Shown: positions 44,601 through 55,173 of the stretch, one piece after another
Numbering within the stretch: the first letter of the stretch is position 1
Layout: every line of letters starts with the position of its first letter
Assembly (NCBI GenBank): GCA_949987705.1
Contig: OX465283.1
Coordinates: 163,199,850-163,263,849 of the forward strand
Origin: Thereva unica
Taxonomy: Eukaryota; Arthropoda; Insecta; Diptera; Therevidae
DNA length: 64,000 nucleotides
Reading direction: 5' to 3'
Made by a program: the position numbers and the translations under genes
Notes under the pieces: model-generated
Told to the model about the DNA's origin: nothing
Database searches by the model: none
The model's input: the letters and a program-made list of their open reading frames with translations, nothing else

Positions 44601-45436
44601 CCAACCTATAAACAGCAAGCAATGGGGACTCGACACTGTCGCCATCGTAGATATAAAGATGATCCCAGCCACATTCTGTAGCGAATTCCTCTAAATGTAG
44701 TCGAATTTTGGCTGGCTTCTGTATGTTGGTTGTGAGTGCTCCTCCTATCCTGTTTGTTATGTTTTCATCCCGTGCATCAATTAGCCAGCTACATTTAACG
44801 CTAACGGAATAATTGCCAAATCCATCGTGTATAATACCCTCGGGTTTAGTTAGTCTAAAAAAAGGAGGAAAAAACAGGGGAATTGGTTAAACATATCCAT
44901 CTTTTCATGCTCTGTGTGGAATTGTAACGGTTTCAATAAAAAATAAATCAATGCAGGGGGCCCCAGTCAGAGAACGTAGCTAGCGCCACTTGAAGGGCTT
45001 CCGTCAAGGCTAAACCAGAAACGCAGAATATATCGCATAATGCAGCTTAGATAATTCTGCACTATCTGATGAGAATTTCAACAAAGAGTTCCTCCTGCAT
45101 TGGGGCATCCTTGTGCTGGAAGCGCACTCGGATTTACGCGTACGGTGAGTCAACATATTGTTGACACAAATCTCTATTTTTTTTTTCGTGTGACAACATT
45201 CACCTGACTTTTCCTCCACAGTATTGGCAGTCTGGGCCCTGCCATCCGTCCGGACAAATGCAGGCGCTATTCCTGCATACGCCGCCGTTCATGCAGCCCA
45301 AATCCGATGTACAATTGAAGGCATCTATTTTGACCACAATTGATAGCCAAATAACGATGGCAAGAACAAAAACAATAAATTTCCGACGATACTTGACATT
45401 AAATGATTTCTCGCACATCTTTTGTCGCGCTAGCAT
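32619..45436 (-). CDS. dsd: Attractin / Distracted orthologue, single-pass membrane protein (9 coding exons)
   Basis: Coding exons on the minus strand, in transcript order: 45436-45204, 44854-44606, 44538-44381, 41424-41277, 39293-37297, 37239-36545, 36483-36400, 36339-36258, 32773-32619. All junctions are GT..AG and the lengths sum to 3801 nt, one frame of 1266 residues ending TAA. Order of domains: signal peptide or anchor (about 17-36, FIVFVLAIVIWLSIVV), EGF-like (about 38-75), CUB (about 79-210), EGF-like pair (about 214-285), kelch repeats (about 290-600; GGNTHNDTSQSYGAKC is an attractin signature), PSI-type cysteine repeats (about 640-870), two laminin-EGF repeats (about 890-985), a transmembrane helix (about 1111-1131) and a cytoplasmic tail with MASRPF, IALEPC and GLAVASALV motifs shared with vertebrate attractin. 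The C-type lectin domain of mammalian attractin is absent. In mammals attractin is a receptor-like protein linked to myelination and pigment signalling. The function here is inferred from orthology. Confidence 0.95.
33296..34378. mobile_element. hAT MITE copy 1, perfect 8-bp target duplication
   Basis: Terminal repeats TAGGGAATCCAATCCCGC and GCGGGATTGGATTCTCTA, flanked by ATCGGCAC at 33288-33295 and 34379-34386. The subterminal regions are rich in cccgc/gcggg. No transposase. Lies in the last attractin intron. A family A dimer is inserted at 33771-33970. Confidence 0.88.
33771..33970. mobile_element. Family A MITE dimer nested in hAT MITE copy 1
   Basis: Two units, ggtccctgatctgaaagtcg.. and gggcccctgcgctgaaagtcg.., ending cataggcc. 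Flanks TGA and TTA. The undisturbed site is seen in the second hAT copy near 58550 (inverted), where cagtaattgatcacg and ggcgcttactctgagtt lie close together. Confidence 0.78.
34400..35600 (-). pseudogene. Gypsy retrotransposon relic (protease and RT)
   Basis: Minus-strand frames give a Cys-rich end of gag (about 35340-35480), then a retropepsin-like segment NRIHFLIDSDVVASIVPAKA ... VGADFL (35281-34994; the catalytic D-S/T-G is changed to DSD). Reverse transcriptase pieces follow: VYSDDMLLASKTEDEH (about 34700) and KCVFGAQEIKFLSHRIAKGG then FESPPFAKSIRNFLGMMDFY (about 34580-34420). Multiple stops. Inserted in the last attractin intron, same strand as the gene. Confidence 0.75.
39332..39436. 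mobile_element. 105-bp near-perfect palindrome (foldback MITE) in an attractin intron
   Basis: Left arm ggtgagttccaaagtgcatc... and right arm ...gatgcattttggaaatcacc pair over about 46 bp with only a few mismatches, around a 13-bp loop (gattataagtcta). TA lies close to each end. No coding capacity. Confidence 0.8.
39590..40880 (+). pseudogene. RTE-like LINE ORF2 relic in an attractin intron
   Basis: Plus-strand frames, antisense to the host gene, give the endonuclease-RT linker (QPWISDNCLDLVDQRKRKKH), KLKNGKAPGIDQVT (about 40030), GVRQGDVATPLLFNVMI (about 40372) and the C-terminal block TDGSKASVPLDGS..IEQVPTFKY (about 40530-40590). The last part matches the LINE at 61766-62526 closely. Stops and frameshifts throughout. 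Confidence 0.82.
41640..42300 (+). pseudogene. Jockey-like LINE reverse transcriptase fragment
   Basis: VLNSVKSKATGTDNIPKTAL, LLHFSKAFYSVNHSLLLQKL, PLPAGIPQG then LGPLLFSIFIDDLSKIH and HADDVQLYIS are RT motifs in the right order, broken by stops. Lies in attractin intron 3 on the opposite strand to the gene. Confidence 0.78.
42444..44060 (-). pseudogene. Second LINE relic in attractin intron 3 (endonuclease and RT)
   Basis: Minus-strand frames give AP-endonuclease blocks (HRGVAMYVRNDVAF, LYRSPNISNENSMLAFDA, EIIVAGDFNV at about 43625, SLTYFL), then RT remnants with WIESF near 43315 and the C-terminal RRNVAALYKFYQILT..ELQ (about 42800), RTLWFCSSFINRAARLRNCL and PQSVFPTHLRIQT. This is the tail shape of the jockey group. 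Same orientation as attractin. Distinct from the plus-strand LINE next to it. Confidence 0.78.
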
Positions 45437-46519
45437 TTTATATTATACATTTATGCGCTCATTTTTCTCTTGTTAAGCGCACACATTAATTGATGTTTTT
45501 CGAATACGCCACAATATAATTTAGCACAGCCAAAACATTTTATTTTGTTACATTAAAATATGAAAAACTTTTCCCTTTCGGATTTTATATTTGACACAGC
45601 TGAGCAGGTGGCACACATACACAAAGTGCCCAGACTGACAACTTTACAGCAATTTACAGAACAGCGTTTATGACAAATCCAGCCCCATATACATCTATAG
45701 TTCAGTGGATTTGTGAAAATAAATAAATTCAGAATATTTTCCATTTAAAGATATTTTGATAATAAATTTGTTTTAATTCATAATAAAGTGAAAATTATTA
45801 ATTATTCTGCAAATTTTTAATATTTTTTATAATAATCCAAGCCGAAAACTCAAATTTTCTAGAAAAAATCAATTGCTCTGCCTTAAACTTTGTGTCAGGA
45901 CTGTACAACTTATTTCGATTGAACTCTCCGGCGAGTTTTCTGGTCAAGTTTCGTCGCAATTTATTGGTGGAGTTTAAAGGTGCTTAAATTTAATTATATT
46001 TAATAATACAATGTGAGTTGATGGTGTTTAGTTTTGAAAAACATTATATTGGGTTTTTACTTCAATAATTCTTCTGGTAAATGATGGATTTTGTTAGTGT
46101 GGACTTGAGTTTGTTGTCGGTTCGATTTCAGTTATCAAGAATATTTTTAAATTAAGCTTGAGTTTGAAGGTATGTATTTCTCTCTGCCTAAAAAAGCAAT
46201 GCTTCTATTTTGATTTACGCTTGGACGAGCTTTAATATAAAAAAGAATAGGTAAGTATAGGGAATGGCTTAACGACCTCGCAAGTCTCGCGTTGCGGCAG
46301 GGCGCAATAAAGCAATGGGGCGCAGGTCCCTTGACTGGCCGTGGGATAGAGCTAGTGGACCTGTCGTTAGGCGCAAGGTGGCCAAATTTTTTAAAACTAC
46401 AATTTATGTGATGAAAAAGCGTCGATCAAAGGGTGCATAAGGACAATTTCGCTCTACCCTGGTCAAGGGATAAGGCCGACGCTGTGCATGCCCTTTAATA
46501 TCTCAAAATTTGAACAACC
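45437..46519. other. 5' flank of attractin
   Basis: AT-rich, no ORF. Expected to hold the attractin 5' UTR and promoter (minus strand). No TATA/initiator pair convincing enough to mark. Confidence 0.45.
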
Positions 46520-47236
46520 TGTAACGAATCACGTTCGTTACTAAGAACCCTCCCTTAGAAAAATACTGAAGTAACCCGTTTCAGCTCTAGAAGGCATCTC
46601 CTAACAAAGCTTTAGGAAAAATAAATATTTACTCACCAGGCTGGGTGATTCTTCTTTGAAAGCTCCCTTCGAAGCGTTAAAGCTTCCTACGCCGACGAGC
46701 TTTCTGGCTATAAAATAAAGCGCTTGACCAGGTTAAAATTTAGTCTTTAATCATGCTTGTTCCGGAGAGGTCACCTTCTTCGGTCCTAGACCGTGTCGCG
46801 GTGTACGATCCGGCACGGTTAGACCACAGACATAACACCTACCGACCAACTACCAAATACCTGAGTAGTGATTCCTGGACCAGTGTCGTGGTTTATGATC
46901 CGACATTGTTCCCGGCAGCATTTCCTATACCAGTGTCGCGGTATGACCAGATACAAGACCGACCACTTACCGAACACACACACCCACACATATCCTGCTA
47001 GATCACTGATCCCAGCTTACGCACATGTAGAATAGAGTAGGGAGTAGATAGCTGCTTAGTAATCAATTAGTAAGAAGCATGTATCTAAAGACAAACCGTA
47101 GTTAATTACTTAGATATAACTATAAGAAACCTGTAAACATGTATCCCGTATTTACTTAGATTTAAGAGACCTAAATTGTTAGTGTATAAGATATATTTTG
47201 AATAAATAAAGAAATGTTATTTTGTAAGAAGGTGAC
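46520..47236 (+). repeat. Possible solo LTR
   Basis: Starts TGTAACGAATCACG, contains TATAAA at 46709 with TTAGTC about 33 bp downstream, carries AATAAATAAA near 47205 and ends near gtgaca. Two or three imperfect copies of a ccagtgtcgcggt..tgacc unit lie at 46785-46960. No second copy in the window, so the boundaries are guesses. Confidence 0.38.
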
Positions 47237-47559
47237 ACGACCTTGGACAACTCGAGAGCTCCCGGCAACCCTCCCTTAAAAAAGGAGGTTAGAGAACAAC
47301 TAGACGAAACACCATTACAAACCTTCCGTGCCAATACAAGACAGGCTATCCTGGACTTTTCTGGATTAGTAAAGTACACGGATGGCTCTAAAAACCTATC
47401 AATTAAAAACGCTTATGTACTGTGAACGGGACGGGCCGATGGGGGCACACGTCCATTCGGTGAAGGAGTAGGAATAAAAGGAACTCGAATGATTATATAT
47501 GTACATTTATTGGAAATAATCTCGCGGTTCTGTAGCAATATAAAACAACTAAAACAACA

Positions 47560-50500
47560 CTTCAGCAATACAATAATAATGATGTAACGTAAAATGTCGG
47601 ACGCTTGGCTTAAGCGATTGAATCCTCCCTCTCTCGTGTGTGTGTCCAAAAAAAAGGTTAAATCCGGTCCCCCGGTTGAGATGCAGGTTTTGTGTGGATA
47701 GTAAATGTCGTGTCACAATTCCGGAAGAAGGCGCTGGGAAAGGAAGTGCATGATGTACATGGATGGTGCGTCGTTGACATGTACGAACGATCAAAACGGC
47801 TGCAGGGCGCTTTTAGAAAGCTGTCTGTGTCACAGGGGTGTGCGTTCTTTTACGAGGTAGTAATGAAAATCGGTCCAGCATCAGGTAATGTGTACGACCG
47901 CCTGTCTTAAACCTCAAACAAAACCAATCCGTTCCGTACGTTTTTAAAGCTTGGAAATTTGGACATCTTCTTAAGCTTTCCATAAGACTAACGAAGTGGC
48001 AGCCACAATCGAGCGGGCGAAGTAGCGGTTCGCAATGCTTAAGCTTCTGATGAATGGCATTTAATACCACTCCCATAATATATCTTCCGACCTCATCACA
48101 TGGTACAGGATGTTCTTGGGTATTAGCTGTATCGCATTTCCTTGGACACCTGTCTTGCATATTCCGGGTCGTACAACCTTTTGCCCTCCAATACAAGAAT
48201 ATCAATGAGGATCATTCCTACTATGACACATGCTACTTCTTCGGACGTAGTATGGAATGCACAGCATGCTCGAAGAGCACTAAGCCCATAGACAGAGATT
48301 TTTTTTCCTGTTGATCGTTCTTTCCAAAAACGCTGCTTACACTGGCGCTGCAAACAATAGGGCAGAACTAACCACTTTTGTGGTAAGGAGACGCCGGCTT
48401 GGACTGGAGATCCCTATGTTCTCTTCCTTCCCTCAGGCAACTTGTGAATACTCGGGTGAACCCACCTGGTGCCAAACTGCTTCACCGCTCCGTTCGGTAT
48501 ACCATCTAGCTCAGAGGCTTTTCCAACGGCAATCCTCTTCGCGACTTCTACAATCTCTCGCTCTCTTACCTTTGGGATGTCTGGGCCATCCACGTTTACT
48601 GTAGGCAGGCTGTCTGCATTCCCGTTCTGTGTGAACAGGGTCTAAACGATGTTTTACAGCATGCCAGGTCAGATAATCGTTGGGGTCGGCTTACCCTTAA
48701 TCGACATCACCGCCACGGATTACTTACTATCTGCTTTATTGCTTTTGCTCCTAAAATGCTCAGCTTTAGTCTTACGGATGGCAGTTTTTAACCCTTTTCT
48801 TGCCTCATTATATTCCATAAGTTGCCGCCTTCGCTGGCAGCGCCTTCTTGATCTTAGGCAAACCCTTAGACGTTCCTCAATTTCGACGCTCCCCCAGAAG
48901 CTTAGTGGACGTCTTTGGAGTTTTAGATGCTGTGGCACGGAGGCGTCATATGCCCGTTTTATCTTCGCGGTGATGCAAGCGACCTTTTTTTTAGCGCATC
49001 CTGTCTGTACAATGTTCTCCTGCAGGATCATCTCTTTGAACAGTGGTTCTTCATCGATCTTGTTCTGGGCTCGTCCCGTCTTTATGGCTTGGTTTTGCTG
49101 TCCCCTTTCTGATTTTCTTCCCGTACGGAGGTTATGACATGGTGGTTACGTGGGTATACACCCCGCCGTCGTGTCACTGATGGAGGTGATGCCTACTATA
49201 GACCCTCTTTCGCCTTTTAGGAATGTGTTCTCACCGCCGTTGTTTGCTAATACCACATTGATCCGGGAAAACGCTTCCAACAAAGTGCGTCCTCTTGCAT
49301 TTATATGCCGGCTCTAGAGCAACTGTAATCATATACACCACCTATCCTTGCTCGAACGAAACTATCTTCCGAGTTCCTCATCGTCCCCTAGATGGCTCTT
49401 TTTCCACACACCCAAAATGCGGCTTTTCCGCTTGTTTCCGCCTGCCAGATCCCACTGTGTAAGCCCTTGTACTGCTCACTTACGATTGCGACTTCAATTT
49501 CCTTTTCGTACACAATCTATGCGAGCAAATCTTGGGTCGCCTGGCAGTCATTCAGCTGCAATTGTATGAACCCTATCTCCTTCCCCGTTTGAGTGTCTTT
49601 TTGAATAGCGGCCACTTACTAGTGCTCGTGCCGTAGGCACGGTTGCCATTCCTTACTTCCTGACACATCAGGCATTTAGCGCTGTTATCCCAGTCTTTGG
49701 CGATATGCTCTTTTTCTCCACACTTCCGGCATAATTGCGGCCTGCCCTTGGTACTGGTGAATTCTTTGCTATATGCACGAACTCCCAGCACTTGTAGCAT
49801 ATTCTCGGTGCTGTCCGCTCCCTTATTCGGCAGACAACCTATTCTATGTGAACCTTTCCTGATTCTAGCGTTTTTTTCAGTAGATCTACAAGCATATTGT
49901 GGCCGTCTGCTTACTACCATATGCTTCGCAGTTCCAAGTTTTGTTCCTGCACTTGCAGCAGACTCATCTGGCTATTCAGTGCCTCGCACACCTCTACTTT
50001 GGAGGCCATTTTGACCAGGTCCCTTATCACGATTGTCCACTGATTGGTGCTTGCTTCTCCTAGCGAGGTTTTGACCTTCTACTGGAGGTCCACAGCTTTG
50101 CTTTCGTCCGCCTTCAGTTCCACTAAAAGATCTCTCTTCTGTGTCCGCCTGATACCCATTACCTCGTCCCCAAGGTGCGTTTAGGAAGTGTCCGTCCTGA
50201 CCTACCTCAAGATTTCCGCATAGGATATCCCACTTACCTCTGTTATGGCAAGCGCGTCTGATCTTATCTTTTTTGCGGTTTTTGCTATTCCCCGCTGGCT
50301 TCTTTTTCTGTTTTTATCTTCTTCTTCCTTTATACCTTAGTCCACTCCATTCTCTTTTCGGCCGTTCTCCCCCTGTGAGTGACTTGCTCTCCGTTTGCTG
50401 GGCGCTTTCGTCGTGGCCCTTTTTCGTCTTTTCTTTGTGGGGACTTCTTTCTTATTTCTGCAGGTCTTTGCTGGAGTTGTGCTCCTCTCCGGCTCCCTAA

Positions 50501-50615
50501 AGCCCTTGTAATCCTCCAGAGTTCTTATGATTTGAACCGACACGACATCCTTTCTAGGGGTTTCCTTATTGGATTCCTCTGTGGGCACCGTTATTACTAT
50601 TATTTCAACTAACAA
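47560..50615 (-). pseudogene. R1-like LINE, nearly full length but decayed
   Basis: Minus strand, ORF1 to ORF2. The ORF1 end has a CCHC-type zinc knuckle (CRKCGEKEHIAKDW then CLMCQEV, about 49760-49650). ORF2 endonuclease pieces: DCQATQDLLA and IEVAIVSEQYKGL (about 49545-49470). Linker: RRRQLMEYNEARKGLKTAIR (about 48830). RT: VYGLSALRACCAFHT then TSEEVACVIVGMILIDILVLE (48290-48180), the R1/TRAS-type C-terminal signature. Stops and frameshifts throughout. The site is not an rDNA gene. Confidence 0.75.
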
Positions 50616-52430
50616 ACAACCTACTTCTGTCCCATTTCCCCAAAGCCAGTACCAGTCGATAACTGAAATCTGTCACACCTGCAAAGTTAATAGCCATAAA
50701 TAATAAATCCCCGGTCACGCAAACCGCTCTCCATGTGCTTACTAATAATTTCGTCTTCCTTCCAAGTGCTCCCTTAACAAGTTGCATACTTCTCTCTATC
50801 ACCCTGTGCATTTCTGATTTACTCACTCGTCGTACCTTGAGTCAACAACTCCCGCATAACAACGACATGCCAGGACATAATTTAAAAATTCCCCAGAATC
50901 AATTGTTTGTGAAAATCGTCCTTTGAAATAACAAAAAAATTTCCGGCCGTCAAGAAATTCCCTTCCCGCTTTTTTTCATCATCAATTTGAAGGGGGACAA
51001 GGCAGGACATCAAAGCTTAAGGATGTCCTTCCGAATGTCAACTACACGTAATCATTGTCATTCAATAACAACACAAAAAAATCACTATAAGAAGTGCGTC
51101 CTTGAGGGAAATAACTCCCGGATGTTTGTGGCATTTTGCTCTATGTTCAGTTCATTCCGGGAAGGATATAAAAAATTCATAGAACTAATTTTTATGTTTC
51201 CTGTATATCCTTGTATCGAGTGAGGAGGAGTTCTTGATATGTTATGTATGTGTAATTGCTTCTCTTTCTTTTGCAGGTAATTGAATGGAAGAGGGGGGAC
51301 GGAGGATCCCACTTAATTGATATGTAAAATGCTTCAACAAACAGACAATTGCGCTCCTGTTAAAAATGTGCTTTGCAACAAGTCAGCAATTATCCTTTTC
51401 CTTGCAATTAAAGCGCTAAGGACAACGAATGAACTGTGTTAATTGTAGGTTTTGCATGTTGATGCATTCAGGCTATTGATTGGTCTATGTCATTTATTTA
51501 ACAAGGATATATCGCAAAAGTCATTAAATTAATTTTCATAAATATTCTCTTTGGCACATTTTAGACGAAGACACACGCATCCAGACGCAAGAGGTCTTTC
51601 TGGCTTGGGAGACGTGATATGGAACTTCGCACTGACATAAATAAGAAATTAATGCGTTTTTATGTGGTCCTCTTCGTAGTACGAAAGTCAAGGAGATAAT
51701 CCTTTTTTGCCCCACAAAACCCACACTTTACTAATCGGGAGAGTTCGGCGACGACAAAGTGAAGAGGAGCAAGCGACACATCGAGACCGCAAAGTAGAGT
51801 TCGATTGACTCTATCCAAGAGGAGTCGTCCTGGCAACGTAATCAACGCTGCTAAGGGACAGAGTAGTTTATCGAAGCAGAGGTTCCTGAGCAAAAAATTC
51901 TAAATCTAGCAGTGCAAAGATCAGAAGGAGTCAACCTGAGTCTTCACATCCTTTAGGAGAGAGAGAGCTCTTGCCTGTGTGACGAATACTTCCAAGTTCA
52001 GAAGAAGGAAAAGTTCAACAAATGCTGCATGACACCAGCAGAGTTTGCATGGAGTTTAAATGTGATGTCATCTACCTTGATTGTACTGCTAAAAAGGAAA
52101 GTCAGGCAGGTATGGTTAACGTTTAAGATTTTTAGAGATTATTACACCTTATTGTCTTTTCAGTCATAGCCGAAAGAGTGGATCAGAGCCAAGGCACTGG
52201 AAATATTTCTCCATACAAACAACATAGATATTGCATTGATTTCTGAAAGTATACGAATTGGGATATCTTCAGAGAAAATTTTGAAGCGCTAGTCAACTTA
52301 AAAGTGAGTCTTAAAAGTAATGAAGGATTGTAACAACAAACAAGTAACATCATGGAACACACTCGAATGGCAGCCGGTCTAGAAACCCCTAAACCCCTTA
52401 TTAAAAGTTACAAACAGGAACTAGCAACTA
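50616..52430. other. Intergenic DNA, mostly unassigned
   Basis: Short ORFs without family signature. Possibly the decayed 5' part of the LINE that follows, which I could not verify. Confidence 0.35.
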
Positions 52431-52439
52431 GCTGAGCGG

Positions 52440-53160
52440 ACAGAGTACAGAAATTGCACGTGCCGCAACTATTTCGGACTGATGGAAGTGCCATCATAAC
52501 CTCCGTGGGCCCTGAAAACTATCCTATGAGAGAGGATATGCTAATATGATCAGGCTAGTGCCTTCCAAGTAAGGTTGGCGTGAGGCTAATCTCCCCCGGA
52601 AAAAGGATTATTACGGAACGAGCAACATTTGTGTCATTGTTGATTCGGAGGTTGATTTGCTTTGGAGTCGCATTTTATCATATCTTTCGCTGTGGGAAAC
52701 TAAATCTCGACTCCAGAATTAATTTGGATTCAGGAATAGCCAGTCCACAATAGATCAAATTCATCGAATCACAACTGTCAAGCGTTTAGAAGAAAAGAAA
52801 TGTTGCCCTTCTATATTTCTAGTTGTAGTGACACGAAGGATTAATATTCAAGATGAGCAAACTCCTACCACAAAATTACTGCCAATTGCTTAATCTCTGA
52901 TCGCAAGTTCGAGTCATCCAAGAAGAAGCATATTCAGAATTTTGTCCGATGCTAGCAGGAGCTCTGCAGGGAAGGTTATTCGGGCTCTGACCATATCTTC
53001 TTCGTTCTGCGGATTTGTCAACAGAGAATAACACGTTTATCGGTATATTCGCTGAAGATATCATTATGTCAACAAACATATCTCAAATAAAAGCGCTGGA
53101 AAAACTACAACAGTAGTGCAAACGCGAGGCTTACTGCCTTCTCCTCATGCATCCACCAGA
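52440..53160 (+). pseudogene. Jockey-like LINE reverse transcriptase fragment
   Basis: Plus-strand frames with many breaks: FGFRNSQSTIDQIHRITTV (about 52725), LEEKKCCPSIFLVV, EEAYSEFCPMLAGALQGKVI (about 52920-52980) and an ADD-like SLKILLCQQT region (about 53060). Matches jockey-clade RT order. Confidence 0.65.
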
Positions 53161-53394
53161 CTACCCTTAACCTTTCCTATTCTTTTTCTATTTTCAGGTC
53201 AAGCTTACTACTAGACATTGCACCATGAGTTTAACGACATGACGGTCTAGTGGTACAAAGGGTGATTCCTGAGCTTGACCATACCACATAAAAAAACAAG
53301 CTTTGAATCATGTTAGCAAATAGATAACACATCATTTCAACGTGATTTCCATCTAACACACTTCATTTATGGAACAAATACAAAGAAAAAAAAT

Positions 53395-54745
53395 TATGCA
53401 TGAAGTACGTACAACAGGAGCGAATCCTGAACTTGAATTTAGCCAACGCGGAGATCCACAATCAGGCGTTGATTTCTATAGAGGATTTTTGCCTGATAAT
53501 GCCCGGCAAGATACTGCACGAATTAGGAATACCGGCGCCGAATCGCTCTATGCATGATGCATTAAATCAAGTATGTGCACGAGAACTGCAATACGATCGA
53601 GGTGCTTTGAGTCAATCAGTACGAACAAAGGTCAAACTTTTGAATCGGCAATAGAAAACTGCCTATGATACATTGATGATCAACAACGAAGGATGCGGAG
53701 GAATATTTTTCCTTGATGCACCTAGCGGAACTGGCAAAACGTTCCTAATTTAATCGTTTTTAAGTCGATTCGTCCACAAGGTTAAATAGCGCGGAAAGTA
53801 GCATCATCGGGAATTACTGCCATATTGTTAAAAAGGCGGACGAACAGCTTATGCAGCCCTCAAACTGCCACTGAGGGCAGATAAACTAACCTGCAACAAC
53901 GTCAAAAAATCAGCAATGGTGAAAATACTACAAAATTGCAAAGTAATCATTTGATGGCGGCGCACTAAGGTTGGAGGTACTCGATCAAACGTTGAAGGGT
54001 TGGCACAATAATGTGGACCTCTGGAGGTACGATGGTTCTGCTGGTTGGCGATTTTCGGCCTCCTTCCAAGATCAACAACTGCTGATGAAATAAACGCTTG
54101 CTTAAAGTCATCGAATTTGTGGAGATGCGGTGAAAACTCTAAAGTTAACAACGAATTTGCGAGTCGTGTTACAAAATGACGAATTGGCGAAGGTGTTTTC
54201 CACACATAATTCCGGTTGACGCTTCCATTGGCCTATTTCTGTTTCCACCTAATATTTGTCAATTCACAACGTCAGAAGAAGAATTGATGAGATCAGAAAC
54301 AGCTATTTTGGTAGCGGATAATAAGGACGTGACGATTTGAACATGAATATTCAAAGTCAAGGCGCTGACCAATAGCGCATTCATTTAAGTCGATCGACTC
54401 ATTACCAATCCAGATGAAGATGTCCAGTTGGGTTTCTGAATTCATTGGATTTGCCAGGAATCACGCAGCCCAAGGTCGACTCGATGTTAATCATGTTACG
54501 CAAACTGAACCAAACCGAAATTATGTAATGGACAAATGAGCAAATTGATTGAAGTGCAACTATAATCATAGGAGAGTTCTAAGGCGTTCAGTTTCCTGTC
54601 CGCCTGTTTTTCCCAGGGTAGTTTTACGGGGCGTGCTTGAGAGTTCGTATTCCCTCCGAATGAAAAGACAAAAAATATCGTTCATCTCCAAGCATTGCGA
54701 TGAACGTATTACTCAAGTTTTGTAAATGTTTGTAATATTGCAATA
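53395..54745 (+). pseudogene. Helitron helicase (Pif1-like) relic
   Basis: IEDFCLIMPGKILHELG then IPAPNRSMHDALNQ, YDTLMINNEGCGGIFFLDAP and the Walker A SGTGKTFLI (about 53680-53750) are the start of the Helitron superfamily-1 helicase. Further pieces follow: GGRTAYAALKLPLRADKLTC (about 53840), FLNSLDLPGITQPKVD (about 54435) and the NVLLKF region at about 54700. The Walker B motif is lost and stops are common. Confidence 0.82.
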
Positions 54746-54795
54746 TGGCTGCTCTGCAACTATCTATCTACATCTATTTTTGTATAAATTGGCAA

Positions 54796-54819
54796 GACAA
54801 CGATTGTCGGGTCAGTTAG
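54796..54819 (+). mobile_element. Helitron 3' terminus: hairpin plus TTAG end
   Basis: gacaacgattgtc (54796-54808) is a perfect 5-bp stem with a 3-nt loop. It is followed by gggtcagttag|t. Helitrons end with a hairpin about 10 nt before CTRR and insert 5' of T; here the terminal tetranucleotide reads TTAG, one base off. It lies about 50 bp after the last helicase-like frame. Confidence 0.65.
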
Positions 54820-55173
54820 TAAATTATTATTGATTAAGCTTACCAGATAACAGCGGAGAAGAATCGATCAAAATAAACCATAAATTAATGATGACATAGG
54901 CCAATAATCATGCCTGGACTTTTCGACTACTTTCCAACGATTCGACTATCTCTAAATGAACCAACACTATTTTCAAATCTTTCGCAACTATCTATTACAT
55001 ATTTACAATAATATTTTGTTCATATATGTATGTCGACAACAATCAAATTAAAATCTTTTTTATAAATTCTCAAAATTTCCCGCCGTCCAGCTGTTCGGCA
55101 ATATAACATTGGCGGGACAAGCTGCATTTGATGTATTTGTAGCTATTCGCGGCACTGGCCGCACAATTTTTGG
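54820..55173. other. 3' flank of nerfin
   Basis: AT-rich non-coding DNA expected to hold the nerfin 3' UTR (minus strand). No clear polyadenylation signal was identified. Confidence 0.45.

Noticed and set aside
46753..47001. 82-codon ORF with repeated VYDP-like words
   Set aside because: The repetition comes from imperfect DNA repeats in the candidate LTR; no protein family recognised.
47243..47425. Short ORF with a KYTDGSK-like RNase H hint after the candidate LTR
   Set aside because: One short motif only; no second RNase H block, so not called.
48649..49137. 162-codon plus-strand ORF rich in Leu/Ser
   Set aside because: Antisense to the R1-like LINE relic; no recognisable domain.
52880..52910. 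gcaagttcgagtcatcc as a tRNA T-arm
   Set aside because: No matching acceptor, D or anticodon arms around it; it lies within a LINE relic.
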